Positions 10,110 to 20,334 of a stretch of DNA of 64,000 nucleotides are shown here, one piece after another. Made by a program: the position numbers and the translations under genes. Under the pieces are notes generated by a model that saw nothing but the letters and a program-made list of their open reading frames with translations, did not search any database and was not told the DNA's origin. The stretch comes from Chlorocebus sabaeus (Eukaryota; Chordata; Mammalia; Primates; Cercopithecidae): assembly GCF_047675955.1 (NCBI RefSeq), contig NC_132926.1:9872576-9936575 (forward strand), given 5' to 3'. Position 1 is the stretch's first letter; each line of letters starts with the position of its first letter.

Positions 10110-11225
10110 CTAAGAGATGCAAGCCTGTGAAAAGATACTTAACATTATCAACCACCAGAGAAATGCAAATTGAAACCACAGTAAGATCCCACCCCCTACT
10201 AACCACATGGCTAAGATTTAAAAGATTTCCAATATCAAGTGGTGGCAAGGATATGGAGTAACTATAACTCTTAGACATTGCCGATGAAAATGTAAAATGG
10301 TACAACCTCTTTGGAAAAAGGTCTGGAAGTTCCTTATAAAACTAAACCTACATTTATAATATGCGCCAATAACTCCACTGATATTTACTCTCCTGGTATT
10401 TACTCAAGAGAAATGAGAGCATATGTTCACCCAAAGACTGGAAACAACCTAAAATGGTTATTAGTAAATGAATGGATAAATTAATTGTGTCATGTCCACA
10501 TAAATGCAATACAACTTGGCACTAAAAAGGAATGGACTCGGCCGGGCACGATGGCTCACGCCTGTAATCTCAGCACTTTGGGAGGCCCAGGGGGTGGACC
10601 ACCTGAGGTAGGGAGTTTGAGACCAGCCTGGCCAATATGGTGAAACCCTGTCTTTACTAAGAATACAAAAATTAACTGCATATGGTGGCACACCCCTGTC
10701 ATCCCAGCTACTAAAAATACAAAAATTAGCCAGACGTGGTGGTGGGTTCCTATAATCCTAGCTATTCGGGAGGCTGAGGCAGGAGAATTGCTTGAACCTG
10801 GGAGGCGGAGATTGCAGTGTGGCGAGATCGTGCCACTGCACTCCAGACTGGGCGACAAGGCAAGACTCCATCTCAAAAGAAAAAAAAAAGGAATGGACCT
10901 GTGATTCACTCAACAATGTAGGTGAATCTCAGAAACATTTCGTCGCCTGAAAGTAGTCTGATGCAAAAGAGTCCATCCTAGGTGATTTCATTTATGTGAA
11001 ATTTTAGAAAAGGTGAAACCAACACATAGCGACAGAAGGCAGATTAGTAATTGGTTAGGCAGAGTGGGTACTGACAGATGGGTCAAGAGCAAATGTTATT
11101 GGAGAGATCCTACATCTTGATGGGGATGGTGATTTTTTGGTTTTATGGGTTTGTAGGTTTTTAGTAGGTTTATCCAAACTGTGAATTTTATTGTACATAG
11201 ATTATATCTCAGTAAAGCTGAGAGC
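10110..11225 (+). mobile_element. L1M 3' region, split by an Alu
   Basis: Sense L1 ORF2-end and 3' UTR sequence: CAGAGAAATGCAAATTGAAA, a GGTACAACCTCTTTGG segment, GACTGGAAACAACCTAAA and a terminal TGTACATAGATTATATCTCA. It is interrupted by the Alu at 10540-10884. Reading frames are destroyed. Confidence 0.85.
10540..10884 (+). mobile_element. Alu with an internal 54-bp tandem duplication
   Basis: Alu dimer (GGCCGGGCACGATGGCTCAC start, A-rich end) flanked by a perfect 14-bp duplication AAAAAGGAATGGAC at 10524-10537 and 10885-10898. At 345 bp it is longer than usual because the segment beginning AATACAAAAATTA at 10662 is repeated from 10716 with a 54-bp period. The two units differ at several sites, so the duplication is not recent. 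Confidence 0.95.
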
Positions 11226-11229
11226 ATGC

Positions 11230-13600
11230 AAAAAACTTTATTCCTTCCAGCCAGGTCCATGGGTCCCAGCACTGCTTCCCCCTTAACTGGTTGCAAAACA
11301 GAAACCGGCGCTCTCTCTCCTCTCTCCTTTCTCAGGCTCCTGGGCCAGTCTCCCAAGACAGTGAGTAATTAGCCGCGAAAGAGTCTTGGATGTGAAGCCA
11401 AAAACAACAGCAGTGTCACATCAGATGCTGAGACATCTCCAGCTAAGAGCTGAGCTCAGCCCCCACCGGCCCCCTCCACCCCCAGCCGCAGCCACTAGCA
11501 GAAGGAAAACAGCCCCGTGCGGCTGGCTGAGTACAGTCAGTGCTGCCTTCCTCCGCCGTGTCCGCCATTCTGGTCTTGGGCCGCAGAAGGCATTGCTAGA
11601 TAACTGCTATCATGGCTCATACTAACAGTAAATAGGTCCTCGGGGGGACCCAGCACGCAACCCCCTTGTGCCGGGAACAGCGGCAGGCCCTTTCTGTATT
11701 CCACTTCATTCTCCCCTCCTGGCGTGACTCAAGGAACAACTGTCCCCACGTTACAGGTGAGGAAGCCGAGGCTCTGAAACATGACTGCGCCAAGTGGCCA
11801 CAATCTCGAGCAGCCTGACTGCCTCCTGCCCCAGCCCCTGGAGGCCTCCAGTCCTCCTTTACAGGAATGCCCCCCACCCCCAGCCCAATTCATGCCAACA
11901 GCCTCCAAGCTCCCCGTTCTCCATGCCTCCCTGCAGTCTGAGTCCGGCTTTCCCGTTGTGGAAGGGGAACTGGGTGGGGTAAGGCAACTGTTTTCTCACG
12001 AAAAAGTCCCTCTCGAGGGCGGAGGCCCTGAGGAAGAAGGAAAGGCTGTGGGGATTGACGGGCCTCTGGAGGACTATCTTAGGGGGTGGGTGTCTGGGAG
12101 TCCAGAGGCACATCCTGCCCCCTTTCAGGGGCTCCTGGTGTGGGGTCTGGAAGTGAGTGGCTGGTGCAGCCTGTGATCTTCCTGCTAAGCCACTAGGGCT
12201 ACTGGGGCCATAGCCTCCAGAGCCTGCTTACAACTGGTCCACTCAGCCTCCAGTCCAAGCCATTGAACATAGATCTCAGGGCCCTGCACGTTCTGGGCCC
12301 TGCCTCCCGACATCTGAGATGAGAACCAGGAGGCCCCATATGATGTGCCGCTGTGACCCGCATTGTCTGGAGGCAGTAGACCCAGTGGTTGGTGACCAGG
12401 AGTGGAGATCTGGACAGTGTCTCCTGTGTGTCCCTGGGCAACTTGCTCAACCTCACTGATCTCTGAAAATGGGCACGATAATAGGACCTGGGGTGGTTGA
12501 GAGTACACCACAGGACCACACGTGCCTTTCGTGGCCTACACTTATCCTTCTGCCTGGAAGAATTTTCCACTTGTCAGGTGCTTCTTCACCCCAACAAGGC
12601 TCAATCAAGTGTGTTCTTCTTTGGGAAGCTACAGACATCTGACCCCAGGCCACAGGGTCATACCCAATCTGGCTCCCACGGCCTTCCCAGGCTGTGTGGT
12701 GTCAGTGCAGTATTATGGACGGGAACACACCTCTACCATGTTGAGCTGCTCTGAGGTTTAAATGTGTTACTGCTAATTGGGAGCTTGGAATAACTCCTGC
12801 TGCATAGTGAGTACTCAGGAAAATGTGATGTCTCTTTATTCCCTTAGCAACTTCTGTCCTGGGTGAAAGTTGTCTGCCCTCCCCACCGGCCTGCAGGCTC
12901 TTCTGGGGCAGGACGGGGCTGGGTTCCTGTCTGCATCTGGAGAATCCCCTGATACACATTAGGTATCCTTACTCAAGGGAAGAGGGGCTGGCCTTCGGGA
13001 TGAGGATGATGAAACTCCAGCCTTTGCAGGGTTTGTGGTTTAGCCTGTGTCGTTTTTGTCTGTCAGCATAACTCTGGCTTGGCTTAGCTCTGTCAAACTC
13101 TGGGGGATAAGAAGAGCAGAGCATGAACCTGAAAACACACCCCAACCCCAAATTATTTCTGTTTCCAGGACGCACGCAGTACAGGCTGGAATAAATACTG
13201 GTGGTTTATCACAGGAAGGCTGGTCTCGGCTCGGGAGGGTGTGTATGCACGCATACACAGCCAGCTGATTTATTGTGACCCAAGCCAAGCACTGAACAGA
13301 GCGCAGCCATTTATCTACTTGGTTGGAGGAGAGGTCAAGAGAGAGAAGTCAGAGATTAAGCTAAATAGTTCAGTGCCTTTGTTAACTCCTGGGGCGTCTC
13401 CACAGCTTGTGTTCCCAGGGAATACTGTCATGAGCTTCACAGGGACTGGGTTCCTTCTTGGGGAGACAGCCCTGGCCCCAGGGAGCAGCGTGGCCAAGGA
13501 CAGACTCTTGGGTTGCCAAAAGGGAGCAGAAGCAGGAGGAGGGAGGCTGGGAACTGGGAGGAGCACCCCATCATGGAAGACCTGCTGCCAATGCGGGGCT
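11230..13600. other. Single-copy noncoding stretch with weak MIR fossils
   Basis: Two MIR remnants are visible: antisense at about 11650-11800 (ACAGGTGAGGAAGCCGAGGC) and sense at about 12365-12525 (CTGGGCAACTTGCTCAACC). The rest is unrecognised, including a GC-rich 11450-11600 segment. A 189-codon frame at 13241-13810 runs into the L2 at its 3' end and is not supported as coding. Confidence 0.45.
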
Positions 13601-13649
13601 GCCGTCCCAGTCTCTCCCGCCACCAGACCCTGGTCGGGAGACATCACAG

Positions 13650-13935
13650 AGAGGCTTGCCTTCTCCCCACCTTCATTCAGGGCTCTGCTCAAACAGCCCA
13701 TTTGCAATAGGACTTCCTACAGCGTCCTGGTTAAATACCCCCGCCCATGCCCCCATCGCACTCTATCCCTTCCCCTGCTTTATTTTTCTTCATGGTACTC
13801 AGCACTGTGACATATCTATGTCTGTATTTGTTTACCTGTTGTTGGGCGTGTTTTTGAATGAACTGCTGTCTCTGGTGTAAAGTCCAACGTGTGGCAGATT
13901 GTAGGTGCTCAATAAATACCTATTCAGTGAATGAC
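13650..13935 (+). repeat. L2 (LINE-2) 3' end
   Basis: CCTGCTTTATTTTTCTTCAT, ACTCAGCACTGTGACATAT, GTTTACCTGTTG and the terminal GGTGCTCAATAAATACC with TGAATGA-like tail identify a sense L2 3' end. Confidence 0.85.
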
Positions 13936-13984
13936 GAGTTGTTGCTAATAGTTTACGACTGCAGAATATGTGCCTAGATAAGCT

Positions 13985-14125
13985 TTGTAGATCTCACTGC
14001 ATGTAACACCTCAACAGTACTGTGCTGTAGGTACTATCCTTAGGCTCAGAGAGGTGAAGTGGCTTGCCCATGGCCACACAGCTGAAACCAGATTCAAACC
14101 CACCTGGCACCAGGGCCTGAGCTCT
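13985..14125 (-). repeat. MIR SINE (antisense)
   Basis: GGCTCAGAGAGGTGAAGTGG, TTGCCCATGGCCACACAGC and AGATTCAAACCCACC form an antisense MIR core. Confidence 0.85.
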
Positions 14126-14324
14126 CAGCCACTCTCCCAAGAGAGGACATGGCCATGGACTTGTTTAGAGAAGGATGAGTCACGCCCCAGCCCAAGGCAT
14201 CCTAGGAAAAGGAACCCTTGATCTGAAAAGAAATACAAAAAGCAGAAAGTATAGAAAATTTTTTTCTAACAGTGAGATGACTTGGATGATTAAAGAGGAA
14301 ACTAAATACCGAAAGCAAATTCCA

Positions 14325-14615
14325 GCCAGGCGCAGTGGTCACGCCTGTAATCCAGCATTTTGGGAGGCCGAGGCAGGCGGATCACGAGGTCAGGAGATCA
14401 AGACCAGCCTGAAACCCCATCTCTACTAAAAATACAAAAATTAGCCAGGCATGGTGGCGCACACATGTAGTCCCAGCTGCTCGGGAGACTGAGGCAGGAA
14501 AATCCGGGAGGCAGAGGTGGCAGTGAGTCGAGATCGCGTCACCGCACTCCAGTCTGGTGACAGAGCATGCCTCCATCTCAAGAAAAAAAATAAAAATAAA
14601 AATAAAAATAAGAAA
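14325..14615 (+). mobile_element. AluS/Y-like element, small internal deletions
   Basis: Starts GCCAGGCGCAGTGGTCACGC and ends in (AAAAT)n-type tail. A perfect 14-bp TSD, GAAAGCAAATTCCA, lies at 14311-14324 and 14616-14629. GATCACGAGGTCAGGAGATC resembles the younger S/Y subfamilies. Short segments are missing in both arms (before GAAACCCC and around the right-arm CTTGAACC). Confidence 0.93.
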
Positions 14616-14629
14616 GAAAGCAAATTCCA

Positions 14630-14800
14630 CCTAAAATGGAATTACTACTGTTTATTGAAAACTGCCATGTGCCAGGAATCTGCCAAGAGCTTCCCATCCG
14701 TGACCCTGTTTAATCTTCCTGATAACCCCCAGCGGCGCATTGTGTTATTATTACCATTGTAATAATGGCATGGCAGAGGAAGCCTTAGCTATTTTCCTAG
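14630..14800 (-). repeat. MIR SINE (antisense, degraded)
   Basis: CATGTGCCAGGAATCTGCC, CCTGTTTAATCTTCCTGAT and TTATTATTACCATTG form the distal half of an antisense MIR; the Alu lies at its 5' edge. Confidence 0.65.
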
Positions 14801-14805
14801 GGTTG

Positions 14806-15238
14806 CTCTATTAGTCAGGGTTCTCCAGAGGGACAGAGCTAATGGAATAGATACACATATAAAGGGGAGTTTATTAGGTATTAACTCACATGATCACAAG
14901 GTCCCACAGTAGGCCGTCTGCAGGCTGAGAGCCAGTCCAAGTTCCAAAACTGAAGAACTTGGCATCTGATGTTCGAGGGCAGGAAGCGTCCAGCATGGGA
15001 GAAAGATGTAGGCTGGCAGGCTAAGCCAGTCTCTCTTTTCACATTTTTCTGCCTGCTTATATTGTAGCCGTGCTGGCAGCTGATGAGATGGGCCCACCCA
15101 GATTAAGGGTGGCTCTGTCTCTCCCAGCCCACTGACTCAAATGTTAATCTCCTCTGGTAACACCCTTACAGACACACCAAGGATAATACTTTGTATTCTT
15201 CAATCCAATCAAGTTGACACTCAGTATTAACCATCGCA
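14806..15238 (-). mobile_element. ERVL-type (MLT2-like) solo LTR, antisense
   Basis: On the minus strand it begins near GCGATGGTTAATACTGAGTG with GTCAACTTGATTGGATTG following, and ends with the GAGAACCCTGACTAATA terminus, which on the plus strand reads ATTAGTCAGGGTTCTCC. It also carries the CAATAGGC/GTCTGCAGGCTGAG block. No proviral genes are adjacent. Subfamily not certain. Confidence 0.8.
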
Positions 15239-15544
15239 GCCGGTAAGTTGGTGAGCAGCCCGCCTCATTCCAAAGCCTGGGTCATCTCCTCTTTAACCTG
15301 CTGCTTTCATGCCTCGTTCTATTAGACACAAAGTTGTAAGCTCCCAAACCGTACCATGCATTTGGCAAGGGGACAGTCGGGGTCTGGCTTATCTTTTTAT
15401 TCTCAGTGCAATGCTGGCTATAGGTGGGTGCTCAGTGAGGGCTTGCGGACTGGCTGGATGAATGAATGGAGGAGGGATGTGAGTGAAAGGGGGAGTGATT
15501 TGCAACTTAATCTAAAGACATTGTCTCTAGAACACTGAGGCCTA

Positions 15545-15712
15545 GCCCCTAGATCACTCTCAGGAACGCTGCCTCAGAAGCCCACATGCGGTTCGTTAAA
15601 TGTTCAGGTTCCTGGACTCCATGGCAGCCTCTGGTCAGAAGACCCGGAGCCTAGAAAACTGCATTGCCAGGAGATTCTGATGTTCACCAAAGTTTAAGAC
15701 CTGCAGCCCTAA
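15545..15712 (+). mobile_element. MER5-like hAT MITE fragment
   Basis: GGTTCCTGGACTCC, a CAGGAGATTCTGATG block and a terminal AAAGTTTAAGACCTGCAG recall the 3' half of MER5A/B nonautonomous hAT elements. The 5' half and the terminal inverted repeat are poor. Confidence 0.45.
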
Positions 15713-16226
15713 GCTCAGCTCAAATATCCCCACTAAACTGCAACCCCTTTCACACGGAGCCCCTGGATGCTGCCGACTGGCATCTGCCGGCTACATAAAT
15801 GAAGGCCAGCTGGAGGTGGTCCAGGGAAAAGTGAGAGAGATTACCAAGGGCGAGGAAGATGACTTATTAGGAAAGATGGAAGGAACCGACGGGCAGCGTT
15901 TGCATGAGGATAAACAGGAGCCACACATAAATCTTGAGGGCCAGCTGGCAGTGGAAGGGGGAGAAGCATTATACATCCTGGTGCACAGGCATTACGGGGC
16001 CTAATGGGGGCAGGGATTATACGTGAGAAACTCGAACTCTGTGCCAGGGAGACATTTATAACGGGCGACTTAAGCCGCTACCCCATTATGATTTTGCAAC
16101 AAGATTCATCAACTCTGGGCCTGGAAGACCTTTACGGAACAGCTCATCCATTTGTATTCAAGCTTTTAAAAGGCTGTTAGAAGCAACAGATTTCTTTGTT
16201 CAAATGAAATTTTATACATGATCCAA
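15713..16226. other. Single-copy stretch with low apparent decay
   Basis: No interspersed repeat is visible in about 500 bp. The composition is balanced and homopolymers are absent, unlike the neighbouring fossils. A 62-codon frame (15816-16004) is present but has no recognised domain. A conserved noncoding element is possible but cannot be shown from one sequence. Confidence 0.35.
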
Positions 16227-16355
16227 ACATGTAAGACAAATGAAAATGAAAATGCTCAGTCCCCCACTCCCCCGGGGCATCTCCACAGAACTCCAGGGCC
16301 CCAAGGAACCCAGCGAGAGCCACTCATCCTCACTGGTGGATCCTCATTTTGGTCC
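16227..16355 (+). repeat. 129-bp direct duplication, copy A
   Basis: About 92% identical by eye (roughly 10 mismatches in 129 bp, no gaps) to copy B at 17544-17672, offset 1317 bp. Shared landmarks include AAATGAAAATGAAAA, GGGGCATCTCCACAGAA and GGAACCCAGCGAGAGCCACT. Sequence beyond each end diverges sharply. Confidence 0.9.
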
Positions 16356-16435
16356 TCATTTTGCATAAGGAGAAACTGAGGCTCCAAATAGAGATGGGAC
16401 TTGCCCCAAGGCACACAGAGAGTTGGTAGCATTAC
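16340..16435 (-). repeat. MIR SINE fragment (antisense)
   Basis: GGAGAAACTGAGGCTCC followed by TTGCCCCAAGGCACACAGAG is an antisense MIR core directly beyond duplication copy A. Confidence 0.7.
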
Positions 16436-16514
16436 CAGGAGCAGCCTGGGCTACTGAGGGCACGGGGTGGACAGATAAGTCTCCTGCCTTGGAGGAGGGC
16501 CCAGGCAAATTGCG

Positions 16515-16745
16515 GGAGTAACAATAACAACAGTAAAAACAGCGAACACACACAGAGCGCCTTCTCTGTGCTGGGCTCTGTTTTTAGTCCTTGATTTGTA
16601 CGATGTGTCTTCATCCTCACTATAGCCCTGCAGTAACTCTGTTTTTAGGGGGAGGAAACAAAGCACAGAGAGGTTGGACACTGTAAATGAGGTCACACAA
16701 CTAAAAGAAGTAGAGAGGGAATTGGAAACAAGGCCGAGGGGCTCC
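16515..16745 (-). repeat. MIR SINE (antisense)
   Basis: CTCTGTGCTGGGCTCTG, CTTCATCCTCACTATAGCCC, GGAGGAAACAAAGCACAGAG and GAGGTCACACAACTA appear in antisense MIR order. Confidence 0.8.
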
Positions 16746-16789
16746 GGAACACATCCTTTCCCTGCCCCTCCAGACTGCTACCCCTAAGA

Positions 16790-17355
16790 GCACAGAGGTT
16801 CTAAGTTGGTGCTGCCCTTGCCTCCTTCACATCATCCTCCCCAGAGAAGCCAGACTGTTGTTTTTAAAACACAAGTCTGGCTGGGCACAGTGGCTCACGC
16901 CTGTAATTCCAGCATTTTGGGAGGCCGAGGCGGGTGGATCACCTGAGGTTAGGACTTCGAGAGCAGCCTGGTCAACATGGTGAAACCCTGTCTCTACTAA
17001 AAATACAGAAAATTAGCCAGGTGTGGTGGTGCATCCCTGTAATCCCAGCTACTCAGTAAGCTGAGGCAGGAGAATCACTTGAACCCGGAAGGTGGAGGTT
17101 GCAGTCAGCCAAGATCATGCCATTGCACTCCAACCTGGACAACAAGAGCAAAATTCCATCTCAAAAATAAAAAAATGAAAATAAAACCACAAATCTGATA
17201 TGGAGCACCTCTTCTGCTCAAGCACCTTCAGTGGCTCCCCACTGTCCCTTAAGATACCCCTCCAGCCTCATGTCAATGTACTGCCCCACTCCTTTCTGGA
17301 TTCCAGCCATACCAGCCTTCCTGGTTCTTTCCAGCCTCCCTGCCTTTGTGTATAT
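16790..17355 (+). repeat. L2 fragment split by an Alu
   Basis: The outer parts join across the Alu at 16879-17188: AACACAAGTCTG before it, then CTTCAGTGGCTCCCCACTGT, CTCCAGCCTCATGTC and CTGCCTTTGTGTATA after it, matching the more upstream part of the L2 3' region. Confidence 0.7.
16879..17188 (+). mobile_element. AluS-like element
   Basis: Full dimer from GGCTGGGCACAGTGGCTCAC to an AAAATAAAAAAATGAAAATA tail. The direct repeat ACAAGTCTG (16871-16879) / ACAAATCTG (17189-17197) is the target duplication. Confidence 0.93.
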
Positions 17356-17359
17356 ACAG

Positions 17360-17643
17360 CAGTGGTCTCCACATTTTGTTGACAAGCACCACATTCATAG
17401 AATTATTTTCAGCACACCCCCAATACTGGTATGCTTTTTATCTTCAAAAGTATCTACCTGTACTTCTGTGCTAACATATTTTTTGCATACACTTAAAGTA
17501 TACTTCAATAGTTGAAATGAATGAAAGGCAAGATAAAACATAGACATATAAGGCAAATGAAAATGAAAAGGCTCAGTCCACCACTCCCCCTGGGGCATCT
17601 CCACAGAATTCCAGGGTCCCAAGGAACCCAGCGAGAGCCACTG
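17360..17643. other. Possible degenerate hAT-like element
   Basis: The segment starts CAGTGGTCTCCAC and ends GAGAGCCACTG, so its terminal six bases are inverted (CAGTGG/CCACTG), as in hAT MITEs. No convincing 8-bp target duplication flanks it, and copy B of the 129-bp duplication makes up its right half. This may be coincidence. Confidence 0.25.
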
Positions 17644-17672
17644 ATCCTCATTGGTGGATCCTCATTTTGATC
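17544..17672 (+). repeat. 129-bp direct duplication, copy B
   Basis: Partner of 16227-16355, same orientation, about 92% identical by eye. It lacks the MIR that continues from copy A, so only the 129-bp core is shared. Confidence 0.9.
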
Positions 17673-17839
17673 CTTTTATTGAATGTTTATCAAGATTTTT
17701 AAAAATGTAGTGATTTCTTCCTGCACCCCAAGGAATTACCGTGCACATTCCCTGGGGTGCCCAGGGTCACATTCAAGGCTCCTGATCTATGCTATCCCTA
17801 GGCTGGGGCACCTGTCTGAAGCCACTGCTTCTGACCTTG

Positions 17840-18090
17840 GTAACCATCATTCTTCCTTCAGATCCAGGCAGTCACCTCGCTTCTTCCAAGAAGCCTCCTC
17901 TGCTCCAGGGCACCCTGAGTATCTTCCAGCCCTGGTCTCTCTTGTAATCATTTAATGGAATGTTTAAAATCAATTGTTGCATCTGTCCCCCTGTCCAAAC
18001 TGTGTGTGCCCTCCAGGAGGACGAGGCTGGGGGCAGTTTTATGTGTGACCCAGCACCCATCAATCAGGAGCTAACACCATTTGTTGACTG
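17840..18090 (+). repeat. L2 (LINE-2) 3' fragment
   Basis: CTTCCAAGAAGCCTCCTCTG, CTCTTGTAATCATTTAATGG, CTGTCCCCCTGTCC, GTGTGCCCTCCAGGAGG and GACCCAGCACCCA follow the L2 3' order. The copy is diverged. Confidence 0.6.
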
Positions 18091-18515
18091 ATTAGGTGAC
18101 TAGCACAGGGCGTTACCTCATCGGTGATCTAAACTCTAGTCCAGTGGTTTTCATACTTGAGCAGGTATAAAATCACCAGAGGTTCCTTACAACACGGACT
18201 GCCAGGTCCCACCCCAGGGTTTCTGATTCAGTAGGTGTTATGGGCTGAATTGCATCCCCCCTAAAAAATTCACATGTTGAAGCCCTAACCTCCAGTACCT
18301 CAGAATGTGATTGTATTTGGAGATAGGGCCTTTAAAGAAGTAAATGATGTATAATGAAAGCCCTGGGGTGGGTCCTAATCCAGTATGACTGGTGTCCTTA
18401 TAAGAAGAGGAGATCAGGACACAGCCACAAGACACAGAGGGATGACCACCTGAGACACAGCAGGAAGGTGGCCGTCTGCAGGCCAAGCAGAGAGGCCTCA
18501 GAAGAAACCAACCTG

Positions 18516-18811
18516 GGCTGGGTGCGGTGGCTCACGCCTGTAATCCCAGCACTTTGGAAGGACGAGGTGGGCGGATCACAAGGTCAGGATATCAAGACCA
18601 TCCTGGCCAACACGGTGAAACCCCGTCTCTACCAAATACAACAACAACAACAAAAAATTAGCCAGACATGGTGGCTCGCACCTGTAGTCCCAGCTACTTG
18701 GGAGGCTGAGGCAAGGGAATCTCTTGAACCCGGGAGGCAGAGGTTGTAGTGAGCCAAGATCGTGCCACTACACTCCAGCCTGGTGACACAGTGAGACTCT
18801 GTCTCAAAAGG
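18516..18811 (+). mobile_element. AluS/Y-like element inside the LTR
   Basis: Dimer from GGCTGGGTGCGGTGGCTCAC to TGAGACTCTGTCTCAAAAGG. The target duplication AGAAACCAACC(T/C)G lies at 18503-18515 and 19025-19037 (one mismatch in 13). ACACGGTGAAACCCCGTCTC is typical of S/Y copies. Its A tail has become the microsatellite that follows. Confidence 0.93.
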
Positions 18812-18849
18812 AAGAAGGAAAGAGAGGAAGAAAGAAAGAAGAAAAAGAG

Positions 18850-18948
<99 letters not shown>

Positions 18949-19024
18949 AGGGAGGGAGGGAGGGAAAAAGAAAGAAAGAAAGCAAGAAAGCAAGAAAGAG
19001 AGAAAGCAAAGAAAAGAAAGAAAA
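18812..19024 (+). repeat. Compound GAAA / GAGA / GGGA microsatellite
   Basis: About 210 bp of pure purine: irregular GAAG/GAAA, a long (GAAA)n, (GA)n near 18915-18942, (GGGA)n near 18943-18964, then mixed GAAA/GCAA. It lies exactly at the Alu tail, so it arose by tail expansion. Open frames through it on both strands are artefacts. Confidence 0.97.
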
Positions 19025-19256
19025 AGAAACCAACCCGGGCAGCACCTTGGTCTCATACTTGTAACCTCCAGAACGAAGGGAAAAGAAGTCTCTGCTGTTT
19101 AAGCCGCCCAAACTACAGGGCTTTGTTATGGCAGCCCCAGCAAATTATTACACTGGGTCTGGCATGGGGGCTGGAATGTTGCATTTCTGACAAGTATGTG
19201 GATGACACTGATGCCGCTGGTGCAGGGACCACACTCTGAGAACCGCTGCTCTGGCC

Positions 19257-20330
19257 TCTGAGTGATGGGGAAGGAGGGGCTGAAGAATGAAGGAAGCCTG
19301 GAGGGGTAGAGGGGAAGGTCGCTGGCCAAGAACGCTGCCCTGGCATTTCCTGGGCTCCAGGGAGCAAGCTCTCCCTGGCGGGAGTGAGCCCTGGTATTGG
19401 CTGGGGTGTTCCGAGCTGTTACTCACTCTCCCTGCTCTTGGCTGGGGACCCTGGGAAGGAAAGGTCGGGAATGCAGGGTCTCCCCGGATATCAGATCTCC
19501 CTGTTGGGGACTCGGAGACCCAGTCACACGGAAGTCAGCTTGCCCAGTCCCTTCTCAAAGAGCAAGGCAGTGCCGGGCACGCAGAGGCAGGAGGAAGCCG
19601 GCAGGTTGATGGAGTCCTCAGCTCATGCCGAGAAGAAAGACGTAATTTTATCTCCCAAAGCTCTGAGTGAGTCTACTCATAGGGTGTTACCTTGGTGGGC
19701 TTGACGGTCAGTCAAGGAAAAGACTCTCACCCAACTGTCCGTGACAGATTCTGCCCCAATGAGAGAGCGAACCAACGCCAGCACCATTTGTGTTGGCTGG
19801 ATTCCCCTAGATCTTGGATGCACGGTTCAAATCCTTTCCCACCGAGGAAGCCCCTCTCCAGTCCAGCACACGAGGCCATGGCCTCCACGTTTTTCAGTTC
19901 ACAGAGCTAATCCGGTCTCCCACCCCAGATGACAAAAGCCAGGACTGTTTTGGTTGCAAGTGGCAGAAGCCCAACTCCAGCTAGCTTTAGCCCAAATGGG
20001 CCTTTATTGGCTCCCGAGACTGAAAAGCCCAAGGGCAGAGCTGGCCTCAGGGCCTCTACCACGTCATCGGGAAGGGCCTCTCTGCATGTGGCTGTGCCTC
20101 TGTGGGGCTCCAGTCTCAGGAGGCCCGCCCCACAGGGGCAAGATGGCCGGCAGCAGCACCCCAGACCCCACTGTGCCAGCTCAGCCACCCCGGCAGATAG
20201 AGCCCTCTTCCCCAGCCTCCAGAGGGGTGGCCCTCTGAGTGGCCAAGCCTGGGTCATGGAGCAGAGGAAGGTGTTTCCCCAAAGGGAGGAGAGGCCAATG
20301 GGAAGAAACTTAAAGACACACTCTTCGGGG
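19257..20330. other. Single-copy noncoding stretch
   Basis: GC-rich sequence with overlapping open frames in all phases (longest 147 codons, 19929-20372) but no domain and no recognised repeat. Confidence 0.45.
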
Positions 20331-20334
20331 ACTT

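Larger units (their letters stand above)
18237..19153 (+). mobile_element. MaLR-type LTR, split by an Alu
   Basis: The first piece runs from GTTATGGGCTGAATTGCAT through CAGTATGACTGGTGTCCTTA to AGAAACCAACC. The second runs from AGAAACCAACC through CTGCTGTTTAAGCCGCCC to GGCAGCCCCAGCAAATTATT. TAGGT/TGGGT at the two edges fits a 5-bp target duplication within MER5A. Confidence 0.85.
18142..19248 (+). mobile_element. MER5A (hAT MITE), split by an LTR
   Basis: Two pieces join to one MER5A: 18142-18236 (CAGTGGTTTTCATACTTGAG ... GGTTTCTGATTCAGTAGG) and 19154-19248 (GTCTGGCATGGGGGCTGG ... CACTCTGAGAACCGCTG). CTCTAGTC (18134-18141) and CTCTGGCC (19249-19256) are a plausible degraded 8-bp target duplication. 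The separating segment is the LTR at 18237-19153. Confidence 0.88.

Noticed and set aside
13241..13810. 189-codon open frame on the plus strand
   Set aside because: Its 3' third lies in an L2 element, a 130-codon frame runs opposite to it, and there is no domain or splice context.
18629..19111. Leu/Phe/Ser-rich or Lys/Glu/Arg-rich long frames
   Set aside because: They are translations of the GAAA/GAGA/GGGA microsatellite and Alu.
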